DNA of 32,686 bases from Yinghuangia elevatio (GCF_040649515.1 NZ_JBEZFP010000105.1:1-32686); one strand, 5' to 3'. Shown: positions 24,802 to 32,665, counted from the stretch's first letter. Numbers and translations are program-made. The notes: generated by a model from the letters alone, not told the origin.

Positions 24802-25851
24802 TCAGGTGAGATCGTCGGGGTGGGTGCCCTCGGGGCGTACGCCGAGCCCCGGGAAGTCGACGTAGCCGCCGCTGGTCCACGCGCGCACCCGCATGCCGGC
24901 CGCCGCGGTGATGCCCCACTGGGCGAAGGCGTCCAGCAGCAGGCCGCCCGCGCGGCGGCCGTGCTCGGCGCCCGGGCGCAGCCAGACCTGGCGCGACAGG
25001 CCCGGAATTCCGCCGAGTTCGAGGCGGTCCTGGCCGATGCGCAGTTCGACGGTGCGGCTGGGACGCGCGACGTCGCCGATCACCAGCAGTATCGGCTCGA
25101 TCCACCCCACCAGCGGTAGGTCGGTGACCGCGGACGCGAGCAGTTCCGGCAGCGCGACGGCGAAGTCGTCCCAGTCGCGCGGGTCGGGGCCGAACGGCAG
25201 GAACAGTTCGGCGAGTGCCATGTCCGGGCGGCTGACACACCACGCGTACGGCAGCCCGGTCAGCCCGGGGGCACTCGCGAACCGCCGCTGCTCGCGGGCC
25301 TCCCACGTGGTCGTGGGGAACAGCTCCATGGTCAGCGCGCCGCGTGCGTGGTCGCGGGCGAGCCGCAGCGTGATGGTGCGGCTGCGCCAGCGCAGCCATG
25401 CCCCCGGACCGCCGCGCCAGGGCGCCGGACCCATCGCGGCGGTGACCGCGGCGACCAGTCGGGTGTGCGCGGCGTCCAACTCGCGCTCCCGGTCGCGGGG
25501 GAACGCCGCGCCGGGCAGGCCCCAGGACTCGCCGGACAGCCCGGCGCCGAAGCCGAGATTGCGCCCCGGTCCGGAGGGGGCCGGCAGGTCAGGGCCTGGA
25601 GTGGGAACCGGGATGGGCACCTCGAAGTGCAGTGCCGGGCAAGGATCCGCGTCGTCGGCGGGCTCCCACCGGCACGTCAACCCCGGCACGCCGGGATCCA
25701 GTTCCGAGGAGTCGTGCACCGCCGTGCGCCATGACAACGTGGCGACGACGCGCTCCAAGTCGTCGCGCGTCCACGTGCCCCAATCGGCTTCGCGGGCGGC
25801 CAGTAGTGTCCGGGTGAGGGTGTCGGCGGCAGGCATCACAGAAGCGGCCAT
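24802..25851 (-). CDS. Protein of unknown function, about 350 residues
   Basis: This 349-residue soluble protein is not recognised. An N-terminal helix (LTRTLLAAREADWGTWTRDD) leads to a beta-rich half with a Pro-rich loop (PIPVPTPGPDLPAPS near 85) and GPGAWLRWRSRTITLRLARD. The C-terminal half has WDDFAVALPELLASAVTDLP, then VGWIEPILLVIGDVARPSR, and VRAWTSGGYVDFPGLGVRPE near the end. There is no signal peptide or TM segment. Start choice is uncertain: ATGs at 25851 and 25836 lack clear ribosome binding sites. It stands alone, with a terminator behind it. Confidence 0.75.
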   Translation of the reverse strand: MAASVMPAADTLTRTLLAAREADWGTWTRDDLERVVATLSWRTAVHDSSELDPGVPGLTCRWEPADDADPCPALHFEVPIPVPTPGPDLPAPSGPGRNLGFGAGLSGESWGLPGAAFPRDRERELDAAHTRLVAAVTAAMGPAPWRGGPGAWLRWRSRTITLRLARDHARGALTMELFPTTTWEAREQRRFASAPGLTGLPYAWCVSRPDMALAELFLPFGPDPRDWDDFAVALPELLASAVTDLPLVGWIEPILLVIGDVARPSRTVELRIGQDRLELGGIPGLSRQVWLRPGAEHGRRAGGLLLDAFAQWGITAAAGMRVRAWTSGGYVDFPGLGVRPEGTHPDDLT

Positions 25852-26002
25852 ACGGGTGATGGTGACACCAGAACAGCCTTTTCGGCAGTCGCGCGTGCGA
25901 GGGACCTGATCGACACTCCGCGGAGAGCGACGAACCCGCATGTCACATGGTCCTTATGGACGCTTGCCGTCTCAACCCCGCGGCCACTTCCACAATCTCC
26001 CG

Positions 26003-26218
26003 TCATCGCGACAACGATCGACTGGGAATCGACTGGGAGATCAACTCTCCGAGGCCCCATCCTGACGCTCCTCCTGTCTCCCGCAGCGACTTCTGCCAGG
26101 TGCGCTCAAGCGGTGCCGCGATGCGTCGCTGCACGCCCGGCGACACGTGCGAATACACGGCCTCGACGCCGTCGACTTTTTGCCCCATGCGCTTCTCCAC
26201 TGCCACGCGCGACAGTCG
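26003..26218 (-). pseudogene. C-terminal remnant of a tyrosine recombinase (integrase)
   Basis: The frame reads RLSRVAVEKRMGQKVDGVEA, then VYSHVSPGVQRRIAAPLERT and WQKSLRE. This matches the end of actinomycete phage/ICE-type tyrosine integrases, where the usual text is VAVEARMGH...GVEGVYSHVT. The catalytic Tyr is kept in VYSHV, but the usual His of MGH is Gln. An in-frame TGA at 26222 ends the upstream frame, and no other catalytic box (the Arg and HxxR motifs) is visible before the next gene begins at 26300. It is a truncated scar of a past integrated element. No att repeat or tRNA gene could be found beside it. Confidence 0.6.
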
Positions 26219-26287
26219 GCCTCATCGCCCCACCTCGGTGTTGTTGACCTCTGCTCCCGTATCCCGCACGCTCAGGGCAATCTCGGT

Positions 26288-26294
26288 GAGGAGG
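26288..26294 (+). promoter_or_regulatory. Ribosome binding site fixing the zinc-finger gene start
   Basis: GAGGAGG stands 5 bases ahead of the GTG at 26300. It excludes the upstream ATG at 26147, whose extra 51 codons overlap the integrase remnant on the opposite strand. Confidence 0.7.
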
Positions 26295-26299
26295 ACGGG

Positions 26300-26620
26300 G
26301 TGGGGAGCTGCGGAGCCTGCGGCGGCAATGGCTGGATGCCGATGGACGGGATATGCGGGGGGTGCGGGGGCTCGGGCCGTTGGTCGATGAACCCGGAAGA
26401 CCAGATGTCGTGCGGCGGGTGCGGTGGTTCCGGGCGCGCACAGCAGATGCAGCCGTGCCCGAACTGCGGCGGCTCGGGCGGGCAGCAGGAGTACGGCGGC
26501 GGGCCGGTGTACTCACCGCCACGCATGCCGATGTCCCCTGCCGCCCGCCTCAAGGTCATGGCCATGAATCTGATCGTCTTGGGAGGCCTGGCCGGGTACG
26601 TCTACTACACGACGCGCTGA
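26300..26620 (+). CDS. Small tail-anchored DnaJ-type zinc-finger protein
   Basis: This 106-residue protein contains four CxxCxGxG motifs: CGACGGNG, CGGCGGSG, CGGCGGSG and CPNCGGSG. These are spaced as in the two-zinc domain of DnaJ, but there is no J-domain or substrate-binding domain. A Gly/Tyr/Pro linker leads to a single C-terminal hydrophobic segment (AMNLIVLGGLAGYVYY) three residues from the end. This implies a tail-anchored membrane protein with its zinc domain in the cytoplasm. It could be a redox-linked chaperone or a protein-binding adaptor; sequence gives no more. The GTG start has GAGGAGG 5 bases ahead. Confidence 0.8.
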   Translation: MGSCGACGGNGWMPMDGICGGCGGSGRWSMNPEDQMSCGGCGGSGRAQQMQPCPNCGGSGGQQEYGGGPVYSPPRMPMSPAARLKVMAMNLIVLGGLAGYVYYTTR

Positions 26621-26624
26621 CGCC

Positions 26625-26882
26625 CTACGGCGCGCCGCCTCCGTCGGGGCAGTCAGCCAAAGGCAGGTCGCGGATGTGGACGATGCCCTTGTCCGCGTCG
26701 GGCCACGCGAACGTCCGGCCGCTGGGCGGCACCTCGGGCTCGGACGCGTGTACGGTCTTGGGGCTTGGGCAGGACCCGCAGCGCGCCGTGGCCCTGGGTC
26801 GTGCACGCCACCAACGGTGGGGCACCGACACGTCGGGCTGGAGGGCGGCCGTGTACTCCTGAACGCAGTAGGTCTGCCCGGG
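26625..26882 (-). pseudogene. Fragment of an unknown gene with internal frameshifts
   Basis: Good codon use switches frame within this stretch. It reads PGQTYCVQEYTAALQPDVSV, then in another frame PLVACTTQGHGALRVLPKP, then back to the first frame for TVHASEPEVPPSGRTFAW and PDADKGIVHIRDLPLADCPD before a TAG. The parent family is not recognised. An alternative is a single frame read through unusual codons in the middle, which seems less likely. It lies tail-to-tail with the zinc-finger gene, the stops being a few bases apart. Confidence 0.4.
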
Positions 26883-26920
26883 GTACCTGGGCGAACGGTG
26901 TGGCGGGGGCGGCGCGGGGT

Positions 26921-27022
26921 GCGTTCCGGAGGCGGTGGCACGTACGGCTCCGGATCGCGGTGCAGTCGTCGGAGCTTGACCCGTGCGCGGGACAGCCGGG
27001 ACCGGACGGTCCCGAACGTCAG
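26921..27022 (-). pseudogene. ECF sigma factor region 4 remnant
   Basis: The frame reads LTFGTVRSRLSRARVKLRRL, followed by HRDPEPYVPPPPER. GTVRSRLSRAR is the recognition-helix signature of sigma region 4 in ECF sigma factors. Stops occur in frame just upstream (TGA and TAG near 27024-27036), and no regions 1-3 can be found before the small gene at 27103. It is a truncated remnant, possibly of the same locus as the fragment that follows it. Confidence 0.5.
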
Positions 27023-27102
27023 CCGCCATCAGCTGCCCTACCCGGAGCCCGCGCGGCATCTGGCCCTCGAACCGAACACAATCCGCCGGACCAGACGCTC
27101 TT

Positions 27103-27300
27103 TCAGGCTTCGCGTTCCAGGCCGATGCCCGGGTCCGGCGCGCTGTTGAGCTCCGCCCGGATCTGCGCCTCTTGGACCCGCTCGCTCATCTCCCGTTCGG
27201 AATCACCCGCCTGCTGGGCCGCGTTGGCCGCGTTGAGGGCTGCCGCCGCCGCGGATATGCCGTCGTGTGTCTCTTGCGATACGCCGTCTCGGTCCGCCAT
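27103..27300 (-). CDS. 65-residue soluble protein of unknown function
   Basis: The frame reads MADRDGVSQETHDGISAAA, then AALNAANAAQQAGDSERE and a Glu/Gln-rich helix to the end. Nearly all third codon positions are G or C in the first half, and composition is hydrophilic and helical, as in a real small protein. It may form a coiled coil. The ribosome binding site is weak (CTGGA 3-4 bases ahead). It is about 130 bases downstream of arcC in the same direction, so read-through from the arginine operon is possible. Confidence 0.6.
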   Translation of the reverse strand: MADRDGVSQETHDGISAAAAALNAANAAQQAGDSEREMSERVQEAQIRAELNSAPDPGIGLEREA

Positions 27301-27432
27301 GTGTCCAGCAAATCGTCGGCAGCGGTGCTCCGGCTAGCCGCTTCGCGCGGCATCGCCCTTTCGGCGCCTCGCACCGCCCGACGCGCCGGTCCCGCAGGTC
27401 GCGCGGTCGCGCGGGTGGCGCGGTGGCGCGGG

Positions 27433-28368
27433 TCAGAGCACGCTGCGTTCGGGGTACTGGCCGCTCGGGGTGACGATGGTGCCAGCCTTGCCCGCCAGGA
27501 TATCGACGGCCTGCTCCAGCGATCCGATCGCGGCCATGTCGCCGGTCATCTCGACGAAGTGGCAGACGGCGTCGACCTTCGGGCCCATCGAGCCCGCCGG
27601 GAAGTCCTCGGCGCGCAGGATCGCCGGGGTGGCGTTGGGGATCTCCTCGGCCTGCGGCGTACCGAAGCCGCGCATGACGCGGGGTACGTCGGTGAGCAGC
27701 AGGAGTGCGTCGGCGTCCAGCGCCTCGGCGAGCAGGGACGCGGTGAGGTCCTTGTCCACGACGGCCTCGACACCGACCAGCTGGCCCAGTTCGTTGCGCA
27801 TGACCGGTACGCCGCCCCCGCCCGCGCATACCGCGATGGCACCGGAGTTGAGCAACTGCCGGATCAGCCGTGTCTCGACGACGCGGCGCGGCCGGGGCGA
27901 CGGGACGACGCGGCGCCAGTACTGCCCGTCCGGCTTGACGGTCCACCCGCGTTCCGCGGCCAGGGCGGTGGCCTCGGCCTCGTCGTACACCGGTCCGACG
28001 AACTTGGTCGGGTTCTCGAACGCGGGGTCCGCGGCGGAGACGAGGGTCTGGTTGATGAGCGCGCAGACCTGGCGGCCCGGCAGCGCGTTCTGCAGGGACT
28101 GCAGCAGCCAGTAGCCGATCATGCCCTGCGTCTCGGCGCCGAGGACGTCGAACGGGTACGGGATGGTCAGCGACTTGTCGGCGGCGGACTGGAGCGCGAG
28201 GATGCCGACCTGCGGGCCGTTGCCGTGCGTCACGACGAGCTCGTGCTCCTCGGCGAGCGGGGCCAGCGACTTGACGGCCTTGCGGATGTTGGCGAGTTGG
28301 ATGTCCGCGTCGGGCTTGTCCCCACGCTGGAGCATCGCATTTCCGCCGAGGGCGACGACAACGCGCAT
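27433..28368 (-). CDS. arcC: Carbamate kinase
   Basis: This 311-residue cytoplasmic enzyme transfers the phosphate of carbamoyl phosphate to ADP, giving ATP, ammonia and CO2; it is the energy-yielding last step of the arginine deiminase pathway. Landmarks of the amino-acid kinase fold are VVALGGNAML at the start, VTHGNGPQVG near 46-55, CAGGGGVPV near 180, and VDKDLTASLLAEAL with DALLLLTDV. MGPKVDAV and the C-terminal GKAGTIVTP also match. Length is normal. It is the last gene of the operon, 206 bases after arcB, and that gap holds a hairpin and an inverted repeat. Confidence 0.96.
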   Translation of the reverse strand: MRVVVALGGNAMLQRGDKPDADIQLANIRKAVKSLAPLAEEHELVVTHGNGPQVGILALQSAADKSLTIPYPFDVLGAETQGMIGYWLLQSLQNALPGRQVCALINQTLVSAADPAFENPTKFVGPVYDEAEATALAAERGWTVKPDGQYWRRVVPSPRPRRVVETRLIRQLLNSGAIAVCAGGGGVPVMRNELGQLVGVEAVVDKDLTASLLAEALDADALLLLTDVPRVMRGFGTPQAEEIPNATPAILRAEDFPAGSMGPKVDAVCHFVEMTGDMAAIGSLEQAVDILAGKAGTIVTPSGQYPERSVL

Positions 28369-28414
28369 GATGATCGCTTCCCTTCCGGGGACAACGGGCG
28401 GGGCCGAATACCGC

Positions 28415-28444
28415 CTGATTTACCAACTGATGTGGAGAAATCAG
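28415..28444. promoter_or_regulatory. Inverted repeat upstream of arcC
   Basis: CTGATTT and AAATCAG are perfect inverted copies 16 bases apart; inside, ATCAG/CTGAT also forms a second, overlapping palindrome. It is an AT-rich island 47-76 bases upstream of the arcC start. A regulator site (ArgR- or FNR-like in size) or a secondary promoter for arcC is plausible. Confidence 0.45.
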
Positions 28445-28523
28445 ACAGAGGCTGGGCGGGGTGGACCGCAGTGGAGCCTGGCGCCGGGCCGACGGCGGAA
28501 CGCCACCGGGACGCCGCCGGGAC

Positions 28524-28562
28524 GCGTACGCCCGGGAACCCGGTCGGGACCCGGGCGCACGC
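28524..28562 (-). terminator. Intercistronic hairpin between arcB and arcC
   Basis: GCGT plus CGCCCGGG pair with CCCGGGCG plus ACGC, with one A-C mismatch, around a 13-base loop. It starts 12 bases after the arcB stop. It may be a partial terminator or an RNA-stabilising element that sets arcB:arcC ratios. Confidence 0.6.
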
Positions 28563-28574
28563 GGTTTCGGGGCG

Positions 28575-29576
28575 TCAGTCGCCGAGCGTGGCGACCATGA
28601 TCGCCTTGATGGTGTGCAGGCGGTTCTCGGCCTCGTCGAACACGATCGAGAAGTCGGCCTCGAACACCTCGTCGGTGACCTCGAGGGCTTCCATGCCGGT
28701 CTTCTCGTAGATGTCCTCGCCGACCTGGGTGTGCCGGTTGTGGAAGGCCGGCAGGCAGTGCATGAACTTGACCTTGGGATTCTCGGTCGCCTTCACCACG
28801 TCCATGTTGATCTGGTACGGCTTGAGCAGCGCGATGCGCTCGTCCCAGACCTCCTTGGGCTCGCCCATCGAGACCCACACGTCGGTGTAGAGGTAGTCGA
28901 CGCCCTTGACGCCCTGCTTGACGTCCTCGGTGTGGGTGATCATCGCACCGGTCTTGGCCGCGATCTCCTTGGCCTTGGCGATGATCGCGTCGTCGTTCCA
29001 GAGGGACTTCGGGGCGACCATGCGCACGTCCATGCCCAGCATCGCCGCGGTGATCATGAGCGAGTTGCCCATGTTGTTGCGGGCGTCGCCGAGGTACGCG
29101 AACGAGACGTGGTGCAGCGGCTTGTCCGAGTGCTCCTTCATGGTGAGCATGTCGGCGAGCATCTGGGTGGGGTGCCACTCGTCGGTGAGCCCGTTCCAGA
29201 CGGGGACGCCCGCGTACTTGCCCAGTTCCTCGACGTACTCCTGCTTGGAGCCGCGGTACTCGATGCCGTCGTACATCCGGCCCAGGACGCGCGCGGTGTC
29301 CTTCATCGACTCCTTGTGGCCGATCTGCGAGCCGGTCGGGTCGAGGTAGGTGACGTTGGCGCCCTGGTCGTGCGCGGCCACCTCGAACGCGCAGCGGGTG
29401 CGGGTCGAGGTCTTCTCGAAGATGAGCGCGATGTTCTTGCCCTTGAGGCGCTTCTGCTCGATGCCGGCGTACTTGGCGGCCTTGAGGTCGGCGGCGAGGT
29501 CGATCAGGAACTTGAACTCCTGCGGAGTGAAGTCCAGTTCCTTGAGAAAGTTGCGGTGACGCAGGTTGAAAGCCAT
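28575..29576 (-). CDS. arcB: Ornithine carbamoyltransferase, catabolic
   Basis: This 333-residue cytoplasmic enzyme converts citrulline and phosphate to ornithine and carbamoyl phosphate in the deiminase pathway. The carbamoyl-phosphate site STRTRCAFEV is at 57-66 and HxxQ-type WHPTQMLAD near 134. VWVSMGE lies near 232 and the ornithine-site HCLPAFHNRHT near 273. MAFNLRHRNFLKELDFT is a start typical of catabolic ArcB rather than of biosynthetic ArgF. The placement between arcA and arcC supports the catabolic role. It follows arcA by 42 bases. Confidence 0.96.
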   Translation of the reverse strand: MAFNLRHRNFLKELDFTPQEFKFLIDLAADLKAAKYAGIEQKRLKGKNIALIFEKTSTRTRCAFEVAAHDQGANVTYLDPTGSQIGHKESMKDTARVLGRMYDGIEYRGSKQEYVEELGKYAGVPVWNGLTDEWHPTQMLADMLTMKEHSDKPLHHVSFAYLGDARNNMGNSLMITAAMLGMDVRMVAPKSLWNDDAIIAKAKEIAAKTGAMITHTEDVKQGVKGVDYLYTDVWVSMGEPKEVWDERIALLKPYQINMDVVKATENPKVKFMHCLPAFHNRHTQVGEDIYEKTGMEALEVTDEVFEADFSIVFDEAENRLHTIKAIMVATLGD

Positions 29577-29618
29577 GTCTCCAGTGTTTCTCTTCGTGCG
29601 TTCGGGCGGTTCGGGGGG

Positions 29619-30848
29619 TCAGGCGACCGGGTCGCGCTCCACGGGGCAGCTCATGCAGCGCGGTCCGCCGCGTCCCCGGCCCAGTTCGCTGCCGCGGATG
29701 GTGACGACCTCGATGCCGTTCTTGCGCAGGAACGTGTTGGTGGTGACGTTGCGCTCGTACGCGAGGACCACGCCGGGTTCGACCGCGAGCACGTTGCAGC
29801 CGTCGTCCCACTGCTCGCGCTCCGCCGAGCGCACGTCCTGGGTGGCGGTCAGCACGTTGATGCTGTCCAGGCCGAGCGCGCGGGCGATGGCGTCGTGCAT
29901 GTCCTCGGCGGGGTGGTCGCTGACCTTCAGCTCGTCGTCGCCGTCCCCCGGTTCGATGGTGTACGAGGGGAGCATGCCCATGCCGCCGTACTTCGTGAAC
30001 GTCTCGCCGTTGAGCATCGTCATGACCGTGTCGAGGTGCATGAACGCGCGCGCCTTCGGCATGCGCAGCGCCACGACCTTCTTCGCCGAGCCCTTGGCGA
30101 ACAGCGCGCGGGCCAACGCCTCGACGCCCATCGGCGTGGTGCGCTCGCTCATCCCGACCAGGACCGCGCCGTTGCCGATGACCAGGACGTCGCCGCCCTC
30201 CATCGTGGCGGGGTACGCGGACTGCCCCGGGTTCCACACGTTGTAGTCGCCCTTGGCGAACATCGGGTGGTAGTTGTAGATCGCCTCGAAGTGCACGGTC
30301 TCGCGGCGGCGGGCCGGCATCTGCATCGCGTTGATGGCCACGCCGTCGTAGACCCAGGCCGAGGTGTCGCGCGTGAACAGGTGGTTCGTCACCGGGATGA
30401 GCACGAAGTCGTCGAGGTCCATGGTGTGGAAGGCGACGCTGTGCGGCTCCTCGATGTGCTCCAGGACCTCGCGCTTGGTGATGCCGCCGATGAGGTGGGT
30501 GACCAGCGTGTCCGTGTCGAAGTTCTCGAACAGGCCGCGCAGTTCGTCGACCGCGAGGAGGCCGTACGCGCGCTCGTCGAAGACCCGGTCGAGGATCAGC
30601 TTCTTGGCGGCCGGCTCGCTGCCGACGGTGTCCCTGAGAAGTTCGGCGAACAGGTAGACGGTGATGCCCCGGTCCCGCAGCGCGTCGGCGAACGCGTCGT
30701 GCTCCTCGCGGGCCCGCTTGACCCACAGGACGTCGTCGAAGAGCAGTTCGTCCTTGTTGGTCGGGGTCAGCCGCTTGAGCTCCAGGTCCGGTCGGTGCAG
30801 GATGACCTGCTTGAGCCGCCCGGTCTCCGACTGGACGTTGAAACCCAT
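29619..30848 (-). CDS. arcA: Arginine deiminase
   Basis: This 409-residue cytoplasmic enzyme hydrolyses arginine to citrulline and ammonia. Motifs are GRLKQVILHRPDLEL at the start, FTRDTSAWVYDG near 160, MEGGDVLVIGNGAVLVGMSERT near 216-237, MHLDTVMTML near 270, and the C-terminal GRGRGGPRCMSCP with the nucleophilic Cys398. The start is the ATG at 30848, preceded by AAGGAGG at 4-base spacing; a longer open frame overlaps the end of arcD and is not protein-like. It lies 70 bases after arcD. Confidence 0.97.
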   Translation of the reverse strand: MGFNVQSETGRLKQVILHRPDLELKRLTPTNKDELLFDDVLWVKRAREEHDAFADALRDRGITVYLFAELLRDTVGSEPAAKKLILDRVFDERAYGLLAVDELRGLFENFDTDTLVTHLIGGITKREVLEHIEEPHSVAFHTMDLDDFVLIPVTNHLFTRDTSAWVYDGVAINAMQMPARRRETVHFEAIYNYHPMFAKGDYNVWNPGQSAYPATMEGGDVLVIGNGAVLVGMSERTTPMGVEALARALFAKGSAKKVVALRMPKARAFMHLDTVMTMLNGETFTKYGGMGMLPSYTIEPGDGDDELKVSDHPAEDMHDAIARALGLDSINVLTATQDVRSAEREQWDDGCNVLAVEPGVVLAYERNVTTNTFLRKNGIEVVTIRGSELGRGRGGPRCMSCPVERDPVA

Positions 30849-30918
30849 GGAACCTCCTTGGCAGTGCGGGGGTTTCCCGCGGTTTTCCGGGGCCGCCGCG
30901 CTGGTGGCGCGACAGGTG

Positions 30919-32364
30919 TCACTTGGTCGGCCCGCGCTCGGGACCGTCGGTGGGGAACGTGCCGACCGCATTGCCGGACGCGTCGTGCATGACCTCGTTG
31001 GGCCCGTACTCGCCGCGCGACGCCTTGACCCAGATGTAGACCGGGATGCCGACCAACAACAGGATCAGACTCTTCAGCACGGCGTCGGCGCCGGATCCGT
31101 AGACCATCCAGATGGTGAAGGCGAGACCGACGATCGCCACCGTGAGGTCCCTGGCCAGCTTGCCCCGGCTGACCGCCCGCTCGCGGGTGACCAGCCAGAA
31201 CAGCTGGGCCGCGGCGGAGAACAGGTACGGGATGACGGTCGTCACGGTGGCCAGCAGCAGGATGTCCTCGAAGGCGTCCTCGGACCACAGGTAGTTCATC
31301 GCCATCACAATGATGGTGAGCGTGGTGCCGACGAGGATGCCGACGTACGGCACCCCGTTGCGCATTCGGGTGAAGGCGTTGGGGAACATGCCGTCGCGGG
31401 CCGCCGCGAAGGGCATCTCCGCCACCAGCATGGTCCAGCCGTTGAGCGCGCCGATGCCGGAGATGATCGCCATGGTGGCCATCACGTCGCCCCAGATGCT
31501 GCCGCCGAACATGTGGTTGAGCGCGTCCGAGAACGGTGCGGTGGAGCCGACGAGTTCGCCGTGCGGGACGGTGCCCATGATGGCGACCGTGGACAGCATG
31601 TAGACCGCGGCGCACGCGAGGCAGCCGAACACCGAGGCGCGGGCCACGTTGCGCTCGGGGTCGCGTACCTTCTCGGCGGCGATCGCGACGGCCTCGATGC
31701 CGGAGTAGGCGAAGACCACGAGCGCGGCGGAGGTCTGCAGCGCGTCGAGGAAGCTGCCGCCGCTCGCGTTGAACGGGCCGAAGTTGGCGCCCTTGAGGAA
31801 GAAGAGGCCGACGATCGCCACGAAGAGGAGCGGTACGAACTTGAGGACCGTCGTGATCAACTGGAAAGCGCCCATGTTCTTGACGCCGGACAGGTTGATC
31901 AGCGCGGGGACCGCGAGGCCGACGAGCGCGACGAGGATCTTGCCCGCGGTCGAGTCCCAGTGCAGGAAGTAGTTGACGTAGCCGACCCACGCGACGGCGA
32001 TGCCTGCGTTGCCGATCCACGCGGTGAGCCAGAAGGACCACGCGGTGAGGAAGCCGGCGAACTCGCCGAACGCGTCGCGGGCGTACGCGTAAGGGCCGCC
32101 GGACGCCGGGATGCGGGCGCCCAGCTTGCCGAAGATCATCGCGATGAGGATCGCGCCGACGGACACCAGGCCGAAGGCGAGGATGGAGATGGTGCCGTAC
32201 TGGGCCAGCGTGGCCGGCAGCAGGAAGATCCCGGTACCGATCACACCGCCGATGACGAGGGCGGTGGCCTGGGCCAGGCCGAGTGTCCCGGTGGCATCCG
32301 GTCCGGCGCCCCCCGGTGCGGTCGCGGTGCTCGGCGTGCTCGAAGGAGCCGGCGTGTGGCTCAT
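30919..32364 (-). CDS. arcD: Arginine/ornithine antiporter, APC family
   Basis: This 481-residue inner-membrane protein is the likely arginine importer of the operon, exchanging it for ornithine. After a Thr/Pro/Ala-rich N-terminal tail of about 28 residues, the first TM carries GGVIGTGIFLLP (38-49), the APC amino-acid binding motif. TM6 carries FAYSGIEAVAIAAEKVRDPERN. About 12 TM segments are present. It belongs to the basic amino acid/polyamine antiporter (APA) subgroup, so identification as ArcD rests mostly on its operon position. The ATG has AGGAGG 6 bases ahead. It is the first gene of the operon. Confidence 0.88.
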   Translation of the reverse strand: MSHTPAPSSTPSTATAPGGAGPDATGTLGLAQATALVIGGVIGTGIFLLPATLAQYGTISILAFGLVSVGAILIAMIFGKLGARIPASGGPYAYARDAFGEFAGFLTAWSFWLTAWIGNAGIAVAWVGYVNYFLHWDSTAGKILVALVGLAVPALINLSGVKNMGAFQLITTVLKFVPLLFVAIVGLFFLKGANFGPFNASGGSFLDALQTSAALVVFAYSGIEAVAIAAEKVRDPERNVARASVFGCLACAAVYMLSTVAIMGTVPHGELVGSTAPFSDALNHMFGGSIWGDVMATMAIISGIGALNGWTMLVAEMPFAAARDGMFPNAFTRMRNGVPYVGILVGTTLTIIVMAMNYLWSEDAFEDILLLATVTTVIPYLFSAAAQLFWLVTRERAVSRGKLARDLTVAIVGLAFTIWMVYGSGADAVLKSLILLLVGIPVYIWVKASRGEYGPNEVMHDASGNAVGTFPTDGPERGPTK

Positions 32365-32409
32365 CGCGATCCTCCTACGGCCCGCGCACCAGGAGACACA
32401 TACGTCCCT

Positions 32410-32438
32410 TTTATTGGGCTATGCCAGATTACCGACAA
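32410..32438 (-). promoter_or_regulatory. Candidate arcD promoter
   Basis: On the minus strand TTGTCG (32433-32438) and AATAAA (32410-32415) are 17 bases apart, about 46 bases upstream of the arcD ATG. The -10 match is weak, so this is a tentative assignment. Confidence 0.35.
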
Positions 32439-32537
32439 ACCCGTCATTCGCGATCTTGCTCCTTCGTGCGAGCGCCGCCCCGGACGCGGAGGCCACGAGG
32501 CGCGGCGACCCTCGACCCGGTGCACACAGGATGGTGG

Positions 32538-32557
32538 CCATAAATACGGATAGATGG
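32538..32557. promoter_or_regulatory. AT-rich imperfect palindrome upstream of arcD
   Basis: CCATAAAT-ACGG-ATAGATGG has 8-base arms matching at six positions. Its size and AT content resemble an ARG box bound by ArgR/AhrC, which would suit an arginine catabolic operon; the identity is inference. It lies about 175 bases upstream of the arcD ATG. Confidence 0.35.
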
Positions 32558-32665
32558 TGATAACAGCGCTTCTGATACCCCGACCTGGTGCCCCGTCACT
32601 CCTCCTGGCGCGCCGTTTCTGCGCCACCGGGGTGGCCCGCCGCCATGGCACGACCAGGGCCCTGG

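Noticed and set aside
25947..26390. Plus-strand frame over the integrase remnant
   Set aside because: It is antisense to the recognisable integrase text and overlaps the zinc-finger gene in another frame.
28461..30992. Plus-strand open frame of over 800 codons opposite arcA and arcB
   Set aside because: The arc genes on the other strand have complete catalytic motifs and ribosome binding sites; this frame is a shadow.
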